From Clostridia bacterium (GTDB lineage: Bacteria > Bacillota > Clostridia > Christensenellales > Borkfalkiaceae), in the NCBI GenBank assembly GCA_017415505.1, contig JAFQGG010000010.1, forward strand, positions 1 through 41,734: 41,734 bases of DNA, read 5' to 3'. Positions 22,965 to 32,151 of this stretch are shown piece by piece (positions within the stretch are counted from its first letter, which is position 1; each line of letters begins with the position of its first letter). Both the position numbers and the translations under genes were made by a program. A model generated the notes under the pieces. It saw only the letters and a list, made by a program, of their open reading frames with translations. It was not told the DNA's origin and searched no databases.

Positions 22965-24854
22965 TTACAAATTTTCCATTACGAACGAGCCTTTGTCTTC
23001 GCCGAACGCGTACAGCACGCCGTCGATCACGAGCGCGCGCTTTTTCGCGTTATCCCCCCAAAGCGCGACGCACTTTATTTCCGTGATTCCGTAGCCGTCG
23101 ATTTTATACAGGCGGTATTCCCCGCTCCCACCCTTCACGGGCGTATCCCAGCGGTAAATACCGATCCCGAAATAGCCGTTTTCTCGGTCGATATAATAGG
23201 ACTTATATTCCTCGGAAAATTCCGCGTCGAGCGTATGGGTATCCACGATAACAACCCCCTCTTGCGTTTCCTCGTACAGTTCTATTTTCAATCGGCGAAG
23301 TTCGTCGTACCCCACGCCCAACAGCAAGCCGTCGCCCATTTGAATCAAGGACGAGGAGTAGCCGTCGATCGTGCCCGTGTCCGTATAGGTGATCTTATCC
23401 AAATCGGACAAGTCGAACGCGAACACGGGGTCGGTGAGCGTTACCACCACCGCCGTGCAAATATACGCTTTCGCGCCGTCAAAGCGCACGGACTCCACCG
23501 TTTCCCCGTCGGGCGCGAACTTTTCCACGCTCGCGCGGATCTCCCCGCTCGCGATATCCACGCAGTACAAATTCGCGTTGGTTTCCCGTTTCCAGTTTCC
23601 ACGAGAAATGTAATCGCCGTTATCCACCTCTTGATAGGAGGTATGCTCGTAGGTCGTCGCCACGCGCAAAATCCCCTCGTATTCGTCCATGGAGTATTGG
23701 TTTTTCACCGTGCCCTCTACCTCGAACACGCCCTCGTTTTTCAGCGCGCCGTCTTGATAAGACAGGCGCGAAATTTGCGTGACGGGGGTGCGGTAGATAT
23801 AATTTCCGTCCGTTTTGAGCGTGCTTGCTTCCCGCGTATACGAGCGGGTGAAGTACATATTCTCCGCCGAGGCGTACACCGTATCCGACCACGACAGAAA
23901 GGCAACCGAGTCTTGCGTTTCGAGGGTATCCTCCGCCACGGCGCAAACGAAGGTATAGCGCGCGCTCGTCAAAATTTCGGGCGCGTAAATGCCGTCCGCG
24001 TCCACGCTTTGCATACTCCCTAAACGCCCGTATTGGGGCAAAAACGCGCTCTCGTCCGTGAAGTCGGGGTTATTCGCCACGAAGAAATTATTGACGATAT
24101 AGAACACGCCGTCTACGTAGCGCGAGGTGTTATACTCGCCCGAAAAATACGCCCTGCCCGTTTCCGTCACCGCGCTTTCGTCCGCTATGCTAATCCCGAT
24201 AAGCTCGGTGTAGCGCACGCTCCGCGCCCCCGTGTAACAGCCCGTAAGCACGGTGATTTGCTCACCGTCTTGGGAAAGATACATTTCCGCGTCGGCGTAA
24301 AAGACGTACCCCTCTTGCGGTTGAATCTCGTAGCAAAACAGCGTTTCCCCCGCAAGGGAATATCCGCGAAGCTCGTACCCGCCGTTCTCGCCCTCGCCTA
24401 AATAGAAAATTCTATCGTTCGTGCGCTTGATCAAATCCCCTTCGATAACGCCCTGCGTTTGGTTGTCCGTCGTTTCGACATAATCGTTTTTCGAATTGTT
24501 GAAATCGGCTTCGGGCATTGCTCCACCCGCGTAATCTTTTGCCATACCGCAACCGATCAACCCGCCGAAAAAGTCGGAGAGCGGTTCTCTGATATATTTT
24601 TGGTAATTGTTCTTATAGCGGGGCGGGGTATAGGTGAGCGTATCCAGCTTCTCGATCACCGCGTAATACTCGCTCCCCGCGTACACGGTTATATCGTGCG
24701 TGGAAGAATAGGGTGCGAACAGCGCGACGTTGCCCACGGTCACGAGCGCGAAACTCGCGGTGACGACGGCGGTTATAATCGCCCGTTTTCTTGCCTTTTT
24801 CTTCTTTTCGTACGCTTGTCGTATCCCTTCCGTGCGTTCTTTACTCGTCTTCAT
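22965..24854 (-). CDS. membrane-anchored beta-propeller protein
   Basis: 629 residues. A basic N-terminus (about 1-24) precedes one transmembrane helix (AIITAVVTASFALVTVGNVA) and a large extracellular domain of repeated strands (GVIEGDLIKRTNDRIFYLG, GYELRGYSL, YVDGVFYIVNN) typical of the secreted beta-propeller family PF09826. It overlaps the upstream ECF sigma gene by 14 nt and has its own AGGAGG site, so the two are co-translated. It probably senses envelope state and restrains or reports to the sigma factor. No zinc anti-sigma motif is present, so a direct anti-sigma role is inference. Confidence 0.85.
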   Translation of the reverse strand: MKTSKERTEGIRQAYEKKKKARKRAIITAVVTASFALVTVGNVALFAPYSSTHDITVYAGSEYYAVIEKLDTLTYTPPRYKNNYQKYIREPLSDFFGGLIGCGMAKDYAGGAMPEADFNNSKNDYVETTDNQTQGVIEGDLIKRTNDRIFYLGEGENGGYELRGYSLAGETLFCYEIQPQEGYVFYADAEMYLSQDGEQITVLTGCYTGARSVRYTELIGISIADESAVTETGRAYFSGEYNTSRYVDGVFYIVNNFFVANNPDFTDESAFLPQYGRLGSMQSVDADGIYAPEILTSARYTFVCAVAEDTLETQDSVAFLSWSDTVYASAENMYFTRSYTREASTLKTDGNYIYRTPVTQISRLSYQDGALKNEGVFEVEGTVKNQYSMDEYEGILRVATTYEHTSYQEVDNGDYISRGNWKRETNANLYCVDIASGEIRASVEKFAPDGETVESVRFDGAKAYICTAVVVTLTDPVFAFDLSDLDKITYTDTGTIDGYSSSLIQMGDGLLLGVGYDELRRLKIELYEETQEGVVIVDTHTLDAEFSEEYKSYYIDRENGYFGIGIYRWDTPVKGGSGEYRLYKIDGYGITEIKCVALWGDNAKKRALVIDGVLYAFGEDKGSFVMENL

Positions 24855-25386
24855 AAAATCCTCCTAACCGTTCTTTCAAGGCGGTCTTTGCCCGTGCAAG
24901 CAGATTATAGGTCTGTTTTTCCGATTTCCGCAAAATTTTGCTCACCGTTTTGGGTTTTTCCCCGTCGATATACACGAGGTAGAGCACCTCGGCGTACTGC
25001 GGGGGAAGCGTTTGCATACACCGATACAGCGTTTGATTGCGCTCGGAGAGCGCAAGCTCCGCTTCGGCGTCCCCGCCGACGAACATATTTTCAATATCCT
25101 CTATCGGCACGCGTTTTTTGGAAAATCGGAGCGCGTCCATACATTTGTTCCGCACGATTTTATATAAGTACGCGCGGAAATTTTCGCGTTCGGAAAAATG
25201 CCTACGCTTCAACATGAGCGTGGCAAACGCGTCCTGTACGATATCCTCCGCGAGGTAGGAATCGCGTACCAAGCAGTACGCGAACCGAACGAGCGCGTCG
25301 CCGTAGGCGGACACGAGTTCTTCCAACGCGGAGTTATCTCCTTGCAAATATCGGCGGTAGCTACTTGCGCCGTCTATCTTGGACAT
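24841..25386 (-). CDS. ECF-type sigma-70 family factor
   Basis: 181 residues. Region 2 (ALVRFAYCLVRDSYLAEDIV, QDAFATLML, FRAYLYKIVRNKCMDALR) and region 4 (LPPQYAEVLYLVYIDGEKPK, SKILRKSEKQTYNLLARAK) are clear. The linker between them is short, as in ECF factors, which direct RNA polymerase to envelope-stress or similar promoters. ATG 25386 has AAAGGGGTG upstream; a longer frame to 25437 has no ribosome site. Overlaps the propeller gene, its likely sensor partner. Confidence 0.9.
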   Translation of the reverse strand: MSKIDGASSYRRYLQGDNSALEELVSAYGDALVRFAYCLVRDSYLAEDIVQDAFATLMLKRRHFSERENFRAYLYKIVRNKCMDALRFSKKRVPIEDIENMFVGGDAEAELALSERNQTLYRCMQTLPPQYAEVLYLVYIDGEKPKTVSKILRKSEKQTYNLLARAKTALKERLGGFYEDE

Positions 25387-25415
25387 ATCATCACCCCTTT
25401 GCACTAATATAACGC

Positions 25416-25444
25416 AAAAACGGCGATTTTTACTCACCGTTTTT
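25416..25444 (-). terminator. terminator after pbuX
   Basis: AAAAACGG..CCGTTTTT stem with the T-run as part of the 3' arm, between pbuX and the sigma gene. Confidence 0.65.
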
Positions 25445-25461
25445 GAAAATTTTTCCTTTTT

Positions 25462-26904
25462 TTAGTTTTGTTCGCACTCGCAACCGTCCGTTTGGATAGG
25501 TTCGGGCGCGGTTTCCGCTTTGGGTTTGCCCGTTTCCATATCCTTGGGCAGGACGAGGTTGAGCACAATCGCCACGACGAACGCCACCGCCACGCAGTTG
25601 TCCGCAAAAATGGATACGATAATCGGCGGGAACGCGTGGAAGAGTTCTTTCACGAGCGTGAAGCCCACGCCGATACTGAGCGACAGCGAAGCAATCGTGA
25701 TATTGCGTTGCGTGAATCCGCATTTTGCCACCATTTGCAAACCGCTCACCACGATCATACCGAACATCATGAGCGTACAACCGCCGAGCACCGCTTCGGG
25801 CAGGGTTGCGAACACCGCGCCGAATACGGGGAAAATCCCCGACAAAATCATGATAATTGCGCCCGTGGCGATCGTGAAACGGTTGACGACTTTGGTCATG
25901 GATACGAGTCCGACGTTTTGGCTAAACGAGGTGACGGGCAAACAGCCCACGCCACCCGAAATCGCGCTTACAAGCCCGTCGCAAGCGAGCGAACCGGCAA
26001 TTTCCTTGTCCGTCGCCTGCCGTCCAAGCGCCGATTCCGCCAACGCGGAAGTGTCGCCGATCGTTTCGGTCGCCGAAACGAGGAAGATCATGGTTACGGA
26101 TATAATTGCGCCGAGATCGAACTTAGGCGCGACGGTGGGAATGAGCGGGAAGGAAATCACCGCCATATCCGAAAACGCCGAGAAGTCCATAAGATTGAGC
26201 GAGGGCACGGCGAAATGAAGAACGAGCGCGAGGATATATCCCACGACCAAGCCGAACAGCACGGAAAGCTGTTTCCAATGCCCCTTGGCGAAGATATTGA
26301 ACAGGATACAGGAGAGCAAAGTCACACTACCGAGCGTCCAATGTTGCCAATTCCCGAAGGTAGAGCCGTTCAAACCGCTTTGCAAAATACCAAGCTGGGT
26401 CGCACCGCCCCCGAACGAGGTCGCGCCGATAGAGAGCAGGGAAACGCCGATCGCCGTCACCACGCTCGCCGCCACGATCGGCGATATAATCTTGCGCCAA
26501 TACTTGGCGAAGAGTCCGAGCAAGCCCTCTACCAAACCGCCGATAATCACCGCGCCCACGATCGTGGGATAATCCCCGATCGAGCAAAACACGCCGACGA
26601 AAGTGAAGCTTATCCCCATGACGATGGGCAAGCCCGAGCCTACCCGCCACAGCGGGAAGAGTTGTACGAGCGTACCGATCCCCGCGATAATCATGGCGAC
26701 CTGCACGAGGCGCGCCGTATCTACGCCGTTAAGTCCGCACGCGCCCGCCACGACGAAAATCGGTCCGAGGTTGGCGACGAACATGGCGAGGATATGCTGT
26801 AAGCCGTACGGCACGGAACGCCAAAGGGGTACTCTTCCGTTGAGGTTATAGATATTGTCCATGGACGCTTTTTCGCCCTTCCAAAGCTTATCCCACCACT
26901 TCAT
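25462..26904 (-). CDS. pbuX: xanthine permease (NCS2 family)
   Basis: 480 residues with about 12-14 hydrophobic segments. [20 protein letters not shown] and the conserved [17 protein letters not shown] with Glu on TM8, plus [14 protein letters not shown], mark the NCS2 nucleobase/cation symporters; the xpt neighbour points to xanthine. ATG 26904 has AGGAGG upstream and lies inside the xpt 3' end (17-nt overlap). The short tail ends in GCECEQN. Confidence 0.92.
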   Translation of the reverse strand: MKWWDKLWKGEKASMDNIYNLNGRVPLWRSVPYGLQHILAMFVANLGPIFVVAGACGLNGVDTARLVQVAMIIAGIGTLVQLFPLWRVGSGLPIVMGISFTFVGVFCSIGDYPTIVGAVIIGGLVEGLLGLFAKYWRKIISPIVAASVVTAIGVSLLSIGATSFGGGATQLGILQSGLNGSTFGNWQHWTLGSVTLLSCILFNIFAKGHWKQLSVLFGLVVGYILALVLHFAVPSLNLMDFSAFSDMAVISFPLIPTVAPKFDLGAIISVTMIFLVSATETIGDTSALAESALGRQATDKEIAGSLACDGLVSAISGGVGCLPVTSFSQNVGLVSMTKVVNRFTIATGAIIMILSGIFPVFGAVFATLPEAVLGGCTLMMFGMIVVSGLQMVAKCGFTQRNITIASLSLSIGVGFTLVKELFHAFPPIIVSIFADNCVAVAFVVAIVLNLVLPKDMETGKPKAETAPEPIQTDGCECEQN

Positions 26905-27496
26905 TTTTTTCGTCCTCCTGCGTACGGAATACGATTTCGCCCGTTTCCGCGTCCATGCCGTCCACGATAGCGAGCGATTCGAGGGGATAGCCGAGGTTAC
27001 GGATCGTCTTTCCGCCCACTTGGAAACCCTTTTCAATGGCGATCCCGATTCCCGCCACGCTTCCGCCCGAAGCTTTAACGATAGAGATAAGACCTTGGAG
27101 CGCACAACCGTTGGCGAGGAAATCGTCGATAATGAGCACCTTATCGTCCGCGCTCAAAAATTTCTTGGAAACGACGACTTGGTTTTTCGTTTTGTGGGTA
27201 AACGATTCCACTTCCGCAACGAGCAAATCGGCGTCGAGATTGATACTCTTGGATTTTTTCGCGAACACGACGGGCACGCGGAAAAACCGCGCCGTCGCGC
27301 AAGCGATCGCAATACCCGAAGCTTCTATGGTGAGGATTTTGTTGATCCCTTTGCCTTGAAAACGACGGAAAAATTCCTCGCCCATTTGATCGAGCAATTC
27401 CATATCAAGGCGGTGATTCAAAAACGCGTCCACTTTCAAAACGTTGCCCGCGCGGACCACGCCTTCTTTACAAATTTTTTCTTCTAAAAAGTTCAT
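26888..27496 (-). CDS. xpt: xanthine phosphoribosyltransferase
   Basis: 202 residues. It converts xanthine and PRPP to XMP in purine salvage. [20 protein letters not shown] and [20 protein letters not shown] (PRPP loop) are diagnostic. It is followed by pbuX in an overlapping transport-salvage pair. A purine riboswitch is common in front of this pair, but here only about 37 nt separate the rpsI terminator from the start codon and no aptamer is visible. Transcription may depend on read-through from rplM-rpsI. RBS GAAGGAAG. Confidence 0.95.
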   Translation of the reverse strand: MNFLEEKICKEGVVRAGNVLKVDAFLNHRLDMELLDQMGEEFFRRFQGKGINKILTIEASGIAIACATARFFRVPVVFAKKSKSINLDADLLVAEVESFTHKTKNQVVVSKKFLSADDKVLIIDDFLANGCALQGLISIVKASGGSVAGIGIAIEKGFQVGGKTIRNLGYPLESLAIVDGMDAETGEIVFRTQEDEKNEVVG

Positions 27497-27533
27497 ACCG
27501 TTCTTCCTTCGTTGTATATCCGACGACGAGTCT

Positions 27534-27572
27534 GTAAAAAAATTCCCCGAAAACTTTTGGTTTTCGGGGAAA
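27534..27572 (-). terminator. terminator after rpsI
   Basis: TTCCCCGAAAAC-CAAAA-GTTTTCGGGGAA followed by TTTTTTT on the minus strand. Confidence 0.88.
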
Positions 27573-27588
27573 AATCCGCATGGAAAAA

Positions 27589-28002
27589 TTATCTCTTCGA
27601 GAATTGAGGAGCGCGACGAGCTTTCTTCAAGCCGTACTTCTTTCTTTCCTTTGCACGAGGGTCGCGGGTAAGGAAGCCTGCCGCTTTCAACGCGGGACGG
27701 CTATTCTCTTCCGCTTCGAGAAGGGCGCGCGCAACGCCAAGACGGATAGCGCCCGCTTGACCGGTGTAGCCGCCGCCGATTACGTTTACGATCACGTCGT
27801 ATTTACCTTCTACCTGTACCTCAACGAGGGGTTGCTTTACGATATATTGCAAAGTACCCTGAGGGAAATAATCTTCAAAAGCGCGGTCGTTAATCACGAT
27901 CGTACCGTTGCCGCCGGGAATAAGACGAACGCGGGCGATGGCTTTCTTTCTTCTGCCCGTACCCCAGAACTGAATTTTCTTTTTTACGTTAGCTTTTGCC
28001 AT
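27589..28002 (-). CDS. rpsI: 30S ribosomal protein S9
   Basis: 137 residues. [16 protein letters not shown] at the start, [19 protein letters not shown] in the middle and the basic RRAPQFSKR tail that reaches the P site are diagnostic. The gene lies 16 nt after rplM and is co-transcribed with it. Confidence 0.98.
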   Translation of the reverse strand: MAKANVKKKIQFWGTGRRKKAIARVRLIPGGNGTIVINDRAFEDYFPQGTLQYIVKQPLVEVQVEGKYDVIVNVIGGGYTGQAGAIRLGVARALLEAEENSRPALKAAGFLTRDPRAKERKKYGLKKARRAPQFSKR

Positions 28003-28018
28003 TTTTCATTCCTCTCTT

Positions 28019-28450
28019 TTAGTCCACTTTGAGTTCTTCGGGTTTTTGAGCCGCGTGGTTATGTTCGCCACCCTTGTAAACGCGAAGCTTTTTCAGCATT
28101 ACTCTGCCGAGGCTGTTCTTGGGAAGCATACCCTTTACCGCTTCGTATACGGCAAGGTCGCTCTTTTCCGCCATCAACTTCTTGTAAGGGATTTCCTTCA
28201 ATCCGCCGATGTAACCGGAATGGTATCTATAATATTTGTCTTCGAGTTTCTTACCCGTAAGGACCACTTTGTCCGTGTTGATAACGATCACGAAGTCCCC
28301 CGTGTCAACGTTGGGAGTGTAGGTGGGTTTGTGCTTACCGCGAAGAACGGAAGCGACTTTGGTAGCAAGACGACCGAGGGGCACGCCCGCCGCGTCTACC
28401 ACATACCATTTTCTCTCAACCGTTTCGGCGTGCGCCATATAGGTTTTCAT
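28019..28450 (-). CDS. rplM: 50S ribosomal protein L13
   Basis: 143 residues. [38 protein letters not shown] and [20 protein letters not shown] are L13 signatures. RBS AAAGGAGT. First gene of the rplM-rpsI unit, with an unusually long leader of about 125 nt containing small hairpins (AGCCCGAAGGCTT, GCGCGAAGGCGCG) that may serve in autoregulation. Confidence 0.98.
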   Translation of the reverse strand: MKTYMAHAETVERKWYVVDAAGVPLGRLATKVASVLRGKHKPTYTPNVDTGDFVIVINTDKVVLTGKKLEDKYYRYHSGYIGGLKEIPYKKLMAEKSDLAVYEAVKGMLPKNSLGRVMLKKLRVYKGGEHNHAAQKPEELKVD

Positions 28451-28577
28451 AATATGTTACTCCTTTGTTTCGTATATATTTTCTTCGTTACAAGTACTCG
28501 CGCCTTCGCGCTTTCAATCCGCTTAAATAACGGGGAAAAGCGGGTAATTTCAAGCCTTCGGGCTAACTTGCCTATTT

Positions 28578-28606
28578 ATTATATTATGAAACGAAAATTC
28601 CGTCAA
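28578..28606 (-). promoter_or_regulatory. SigA promoter of rplM-rpsI
   Basis: TTGACG (28601-28606), 17 bp, TATAAT (28578-28583). Confidence 0.88.
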
Positions 28607-28677
28607 GCTGTTTTGCGTCGAATTTCTCATTTTTTTTATTTTTTTCGAAAAAAATTTTTTTTCGCGCGTTTTTCTTC

Positions 28678-28710
28678 AAAAAACAAGGGACTTTCTTGCA
28701 AAAGTCCCTT
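28678..28710 (-). terminator. terminator of the RyR/AAA operon
   Basis: AAGGGACTTT-TGCAAG-AAAGTCCCTT followed by GTTTTTTG on the minus strand. Confidence 0.88.
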
Positions 28711-28718
28711 CCTTTTTT

Positions 28719-30092
28719 CTATTTTTCCGTGATTACGCAACCGATTCTGCCCAAGAGCCACGGCGCGTCGTCCATGATTTGATAATCGTACTGCACGACG
28801 TCCTTTTCCCGCTCCGCCGTCCTATCCCGTTTGGCAAGCAAATACCGATAAGTGCAAAGCCCGTCGTGCGTGGTGATATTCCCGTGTCGGCGCTCTTTGA
28901 AATTTTTCCCGTTGGTGAACCGTCCGTCCTTTTTCTCGAACACGATTTGATCGAGCGAAGAGGGCACGAACCCGTGCGAGATCATAAACGCGTTCCAACG
29001 CAAGTGCTCGATTCTCGCAAAGTTTCTACGCTTAGAGTCCTTTTCGTCGAGCGTGTAGCGCACCACCTTTTTCCCCGCCGCGTCGCCCTCTAAATATTCG
29101 GGCATATCCAAAACCGCGTAGATTTGCATATATTCATCATTAGAAAGCGCGCGCGCGGGCGCGGGCGCGAGCGTAGCCAACGCGGGTTGCGCCGTCGTAT
29201 CGTAGGCAAAGTCCAGCCCCGTCAAGTGCAGTTTCCCGCGCAGGGCAAGGCACGCGTAGAGGTTGGATTTTTTCAAGAACGGGTCGAGCGATTCCCAATC
29301 AAGCTTTGCGCGCTCCATCGCCTCCGCTTCTTCCGCGTCCGTGGGGTCTTCCCCGTGGGATACGCGATATTCTAAGCTATACACGGCGTTGCGGTAGATT
29401 GCCATGCGCTCGATATCGTAAACGGGGTAAATTTCCTCCTCGTGGAAGGAAAGTACCTCTTCCTCGCCCTCGCCGAACGCCTCGCCGTCCTTTTGGAACG
29501 CGGACGCGTGGGCAAACACCTGCACCGCTCGTTGATTCTTCGCGCGCCAAGCGGTCACTTTGCGCGCGAAACGGATATTCTCTTCCTCGTCGCCGAGCGC
29601 GACGATTACGAGGTTCACGCTCTCTTTTTTCGCGCTTTGACACTCCAACTCGCCGAAAAACGCGTCCGAATCCACTTCCGCTTGCGTGAAATGCTCTTTC
29701 GCAGGGTTAGACGGCATGGGGAGATACTCGCCCGTATCCACCGCCGTTTTCCAGCCCGCGAAGCGGTAATACTCGGAAAGGGAATCTTCCAAACGGGTCA
29801 AATCCCTATCGAAAATACGGTAATTTACGGGCTTTACTTTCAAGTCCCTGCCGTCCGCCGTCATGAATTGACAGGTGGAAACGAGCGCCTTTATCACCGC
29901 TTGATTGACCGCGCCAAAGCCCGCCAAAAACACGTTGATCTCCACGCCCTCGCGCAAAAGCGCGGTGCGCGTATCGATATGCGCCTCCGTCAAAAAGTAA
30001 GTAAGGGGCGCGCCCTCGGCGAGCACCGCCGCCGCTTGCTCGGCGGCGGTGAGGTATTCGACAAGTTTCATTTTGCTTTCGTTTCCTTCCAT
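28719..30092 (-). CDS. NAD-binding Rossmann protein with RyR-like C-terminus
   Basis: 457 residues, soluble. INVFLAGFGAVNQAVIKALV (about 50-70) is a TrkA-N-like Rossmann start, with a second strand LVIVALGDEEENIRFARKV. The C-terminal FARIEHLRWNAFMISHGFVP matches the E-H-x-R-W....G core of prokaryotic ryanodine-receptor (RyR) domains. RyR/TrkA-N proteins are described in predicted nucleotide-signal conflict systems. Last of three genes, 12 nt after the AAA gene. Start 30092 lacks a clear ribosome site; ATG 30071 is an alternative. Role by context only. Confidence 0.7.
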   Translation of the reverse strand: MEGNESKMKLVEYLTAAEQAAAVLAEGAPLTYFLTEAHIDTRTALLREGVEINVFLAGFGAVNQAVIKALVSTCQFMTADGRDLKVKPVNYRIFDRDLTRLEDSLSEYYRFAGWKTAVDTGEYLPMPSNPAKEHFTQAEVDSDAFFGELECQSAKKESVNLVIVALGDEEENIRFARKVTAWRAKNQRAVQVFAHASAFQKDGEAFGEGEEEVLSFHEEEIYPVYDIERMAIYRNAVYSLEYRVSHGEDPTDAEEAEAMERAKLDWESLDPFLKKSNLYACLALRGKLHLTGLDFAYDTTAQPALATLAPAPARALSNDEYMQIYAVLDMPEYLEGDAAGKKVVRYTLDEKDSKRRNFARIEHLRWNAFMISHGFVPSSLDQIVFEKKDGRFTNGKNFKERRHGNITTHDGLCTYRYLLAKRDRTAEREKDVVQYDYQIMDDAPWLLGRIGCVITEK

Positions 30093-30104
30093 AATATATA
30101 AAAG

Positions 30105-32150
30105 TTAATCCTCGTAGAAGCCGAGTCTGGACTTCTTCTTTTCGTTGAACTTAAATTCCTTATCCGCAACCGCTCTGTCGAAGTCGTCCTTGGTAAGGCT
30201 GATTTTTTCCGCCTTTTCCAACTGACAGCGCATCGCCGCCTTTGCCCAAGTACGCTCGTAGAGGTTACGCGCAAAGCGCGCGTTGCTAAATTCCTTGGAG
30301 GAGATTACGGAATCGGGGATTGCGTCGAAGTACGCCTTCGCCGCTTCGAGGAAGCCCTCTTGACATTCGAACTTGCCTTGCGCCATCGATTGGAAAATCC
30401 CGAACAGTTCCTCGCGGGTGAAGTTGGGGAATTCGATCATATACGGCATACGGCTCGCAAGACCCGCGTTGCCGTGCATAAGCGTTTCCATTTCGTCCGT
30501 GTACCCCGCCATGATCACCACGAGGTCGCTACGGTGGTTTTCCATTTCCGCAATTAGCGTGTCGAGCGCTTCTCTGCCGTAATCCTTATCGTCCCCCGCA
30601 CCGCGGAAGAGGGTGTACGCCTCGTCGATAAACAGTACCGAACCGTACGCGTCACGGCACATGCTCGCCGTCTTGGGCGCGGTTTCACCGATATACCGAC
30701 CGCAGAAATCGCGACCCGAGTACTCGTAGAAGTTGCCCACGCGGAGCAAACCGCGCTCTTTGAGCATTTTACCCAAAATACGCGCCACCGTCGTCTTACC
30801 CGTACCGGGATTACCCACGAAACGCATATGTACGCAAGGGGTCTTTACGCCTTGCTCAGCGCGCGCAAGCTCGATTTGAGAAATGATTTCAAGAAGCCGT
30901 TCTTTCATCTTCGCCCCACCGACGAGCTTTTCAAGCTGTTCTTCGCCAAGAAGGTTATCCCCCCAAGCCCCGCAAATCGCTTCCGTATCCGTTTGCGAGA
31001 TTACGGTGTCGTTGGTATTTTCGCGCGCGTTGCGAAGTTGCTTTTTATACAGCAACTCGCGAATGACCTTTTTCACGGTGTTCAGCCCGTAGAACTTACC
31101 GTCCCCCTTCTCCTCGGCAATACGGCGGAAGAAGAATTTCCAAGCGTCCTCCGCGACGGTGAACCCGTACGCGTTTTTGAGCTTCTTTTCCGCCCAAGAA
31201 CGGATCTCGTCCTCGCTAAACGGCGGGAAGCTCACCACCCGCACGAACATCAAGTCGTTGAGGGAATAGCGCAACGCTTCGAGCACTTCCTTTTCCACGA
31301 ACGGCACGCGGAACACGAAAATAAATTCGTCTTGACGGCTTTGCAAAATGGAAAGGAACTGTCTAAACGGGCGGGAGTTGGTCTTGTCCATCCACTCGCT
31401 AATATCGATCGACAAAATGCGCGCGTAATCGGAATTTCCGCGTTTAAGTTCGTTAAAAACTTCCTCGAACGGTTCGAGCGTTTCCCCTTTGGGCGGGTAC
31501 AAACGGCGTTCGAGTACGCAAGAACTGCTCAACGAGCGCAAGCCCGATTGCCCCACTACCGCCGCAAACAAATCGAGTACGGTGGTAAGCCCGTAGCCGT
31601 CGTTGATCGCAAACAAATAGCTTTGCGCCGTGAAAATATCCGTCATTTTGCCCTTGGTGAGTTGGGGCGCGATCTCCACGATTTCTTTCGCGAGCGCCTT
31701 GAACTCCTCCGAGCCGACGAGTTCGTCCACCTTGGCAAGCACGTCGCCCCCCGCCGTTACGCTCGTACGGGGCGCGGTTTTTTCACCGCCTTGGAACACG
31801 CCCAAAAGCTCGTCGATCGGGGAAGATTCCGTCGCGCTTCCCGATTTTTCCACGGGTGTTTCCACGGGCGTTTGTACGGGCGTAGCCGTCGTTTCCGCGC
31901 GACAGCGGAGATATTGACTCGCTTCCTCGGGCGAGTACAAACGGCTAAAAGTGCTCACGACCCAATTCGCCACCGCGCTTGCGTCCGCTTCGGTTACGAG
32001 CGTGAGCGCGTTGTACGATTCGTATTCCACCATGATCGAGTACGCCGCTTCGTTCAAGAGCGTGCGTTTGAGGTTGGGCACGGGCAAGATATCGTCCGTG
32101 CGGTGTTGCAAGACCCATCTTGCGTCCAATTCGATAAAGAGTTTGTTCAT
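30105..32150 (-). CDS. tandem AAA+ ATPase (CbbX/SpoVK-like C-terminal module)
   Basis: 681 residues. N-terminal domain (about 1-90), a Thr/Pro/Val/Glu linker, then two AAA+ modules. The second (about 410-650) is CbbX/SpoVK-like, with Walker A VGNPGTGKTTVARILG, Walker B GSVLFIDEAYTLF, and sensor regions VVIMAGYTDEMETLM and LASRMPYMIEF. The first (about 160-350) keeps a Walker-B-like ARILSIDISEW but has no GKT, so it is probably inactive. Likely remodels a protein partner, perhaps the RyR proteins. Junction with the upstream gene is TAAtATG; RBS GTAGGAAAA. Confidence 0.85.
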   Translation of the reverse strand: MNKLFIELDARWVLQHRTDDILPVPNLKRTLLNEAAYSIMVEYESYNALTLVTEADASAVANWVVSTFSRLYSPEEASQYLRCRAETTATPVQTPVETPVEKSGSATESSPIDELLGVFQGGEKTAPRTSVTAGGDVLAKVDELVGSEEFKALAKEIVEIAPQLTKGKMTDIFTAQSYLFAINDGYGLTTVLDLFAAVVGQSGLRSLSSSCVLERRLYPPKGETLEPFEEVFNELKRGNSDYARILSIDISEWMDKTNSRPFRQFLSILQSRQDEFIFVFRVPFVEKEVLEALRYSLNDLMFVRVVSFPPFSEDEIRSWAEKKLKNAYGFTVAEDAWKFFFRRIAEEKGDGKFYGLNTVKKVIRELLYKKQLRNARENTNDTVISQTDTEAICGAWGDNLLGEEQLEKLVGGAKMKERLLEIISQIELARAEQGVKTPCVHMRFVGNPGTGKTTVARILGKMLKERGLLRVGNFYEYSGRDFCGRYIGETAPKTASMCRDAYGSVLFIDEAYTLFRGAGDDKDYGREALDTLIAEMENHRSDLVVIMAGYTDEMETLMHGNAGLASRMPYMIEFPNFTREELFGIFQSMAQGKFECQEGFLEAAKAYFDAIPDSVISSKEFSNARFARNLYERTWAKAAMRCQLEKAEKISLTKDDFDRAVADKEFKFNEKKKSRLGFYED

Positions 32151-32151
32151 A

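Noticed and set aside
27497-27533. purine riboswitch before xpt
   Set aside because: Only about 37 nt between the rpsI terminator and xpt; no aptamer core.
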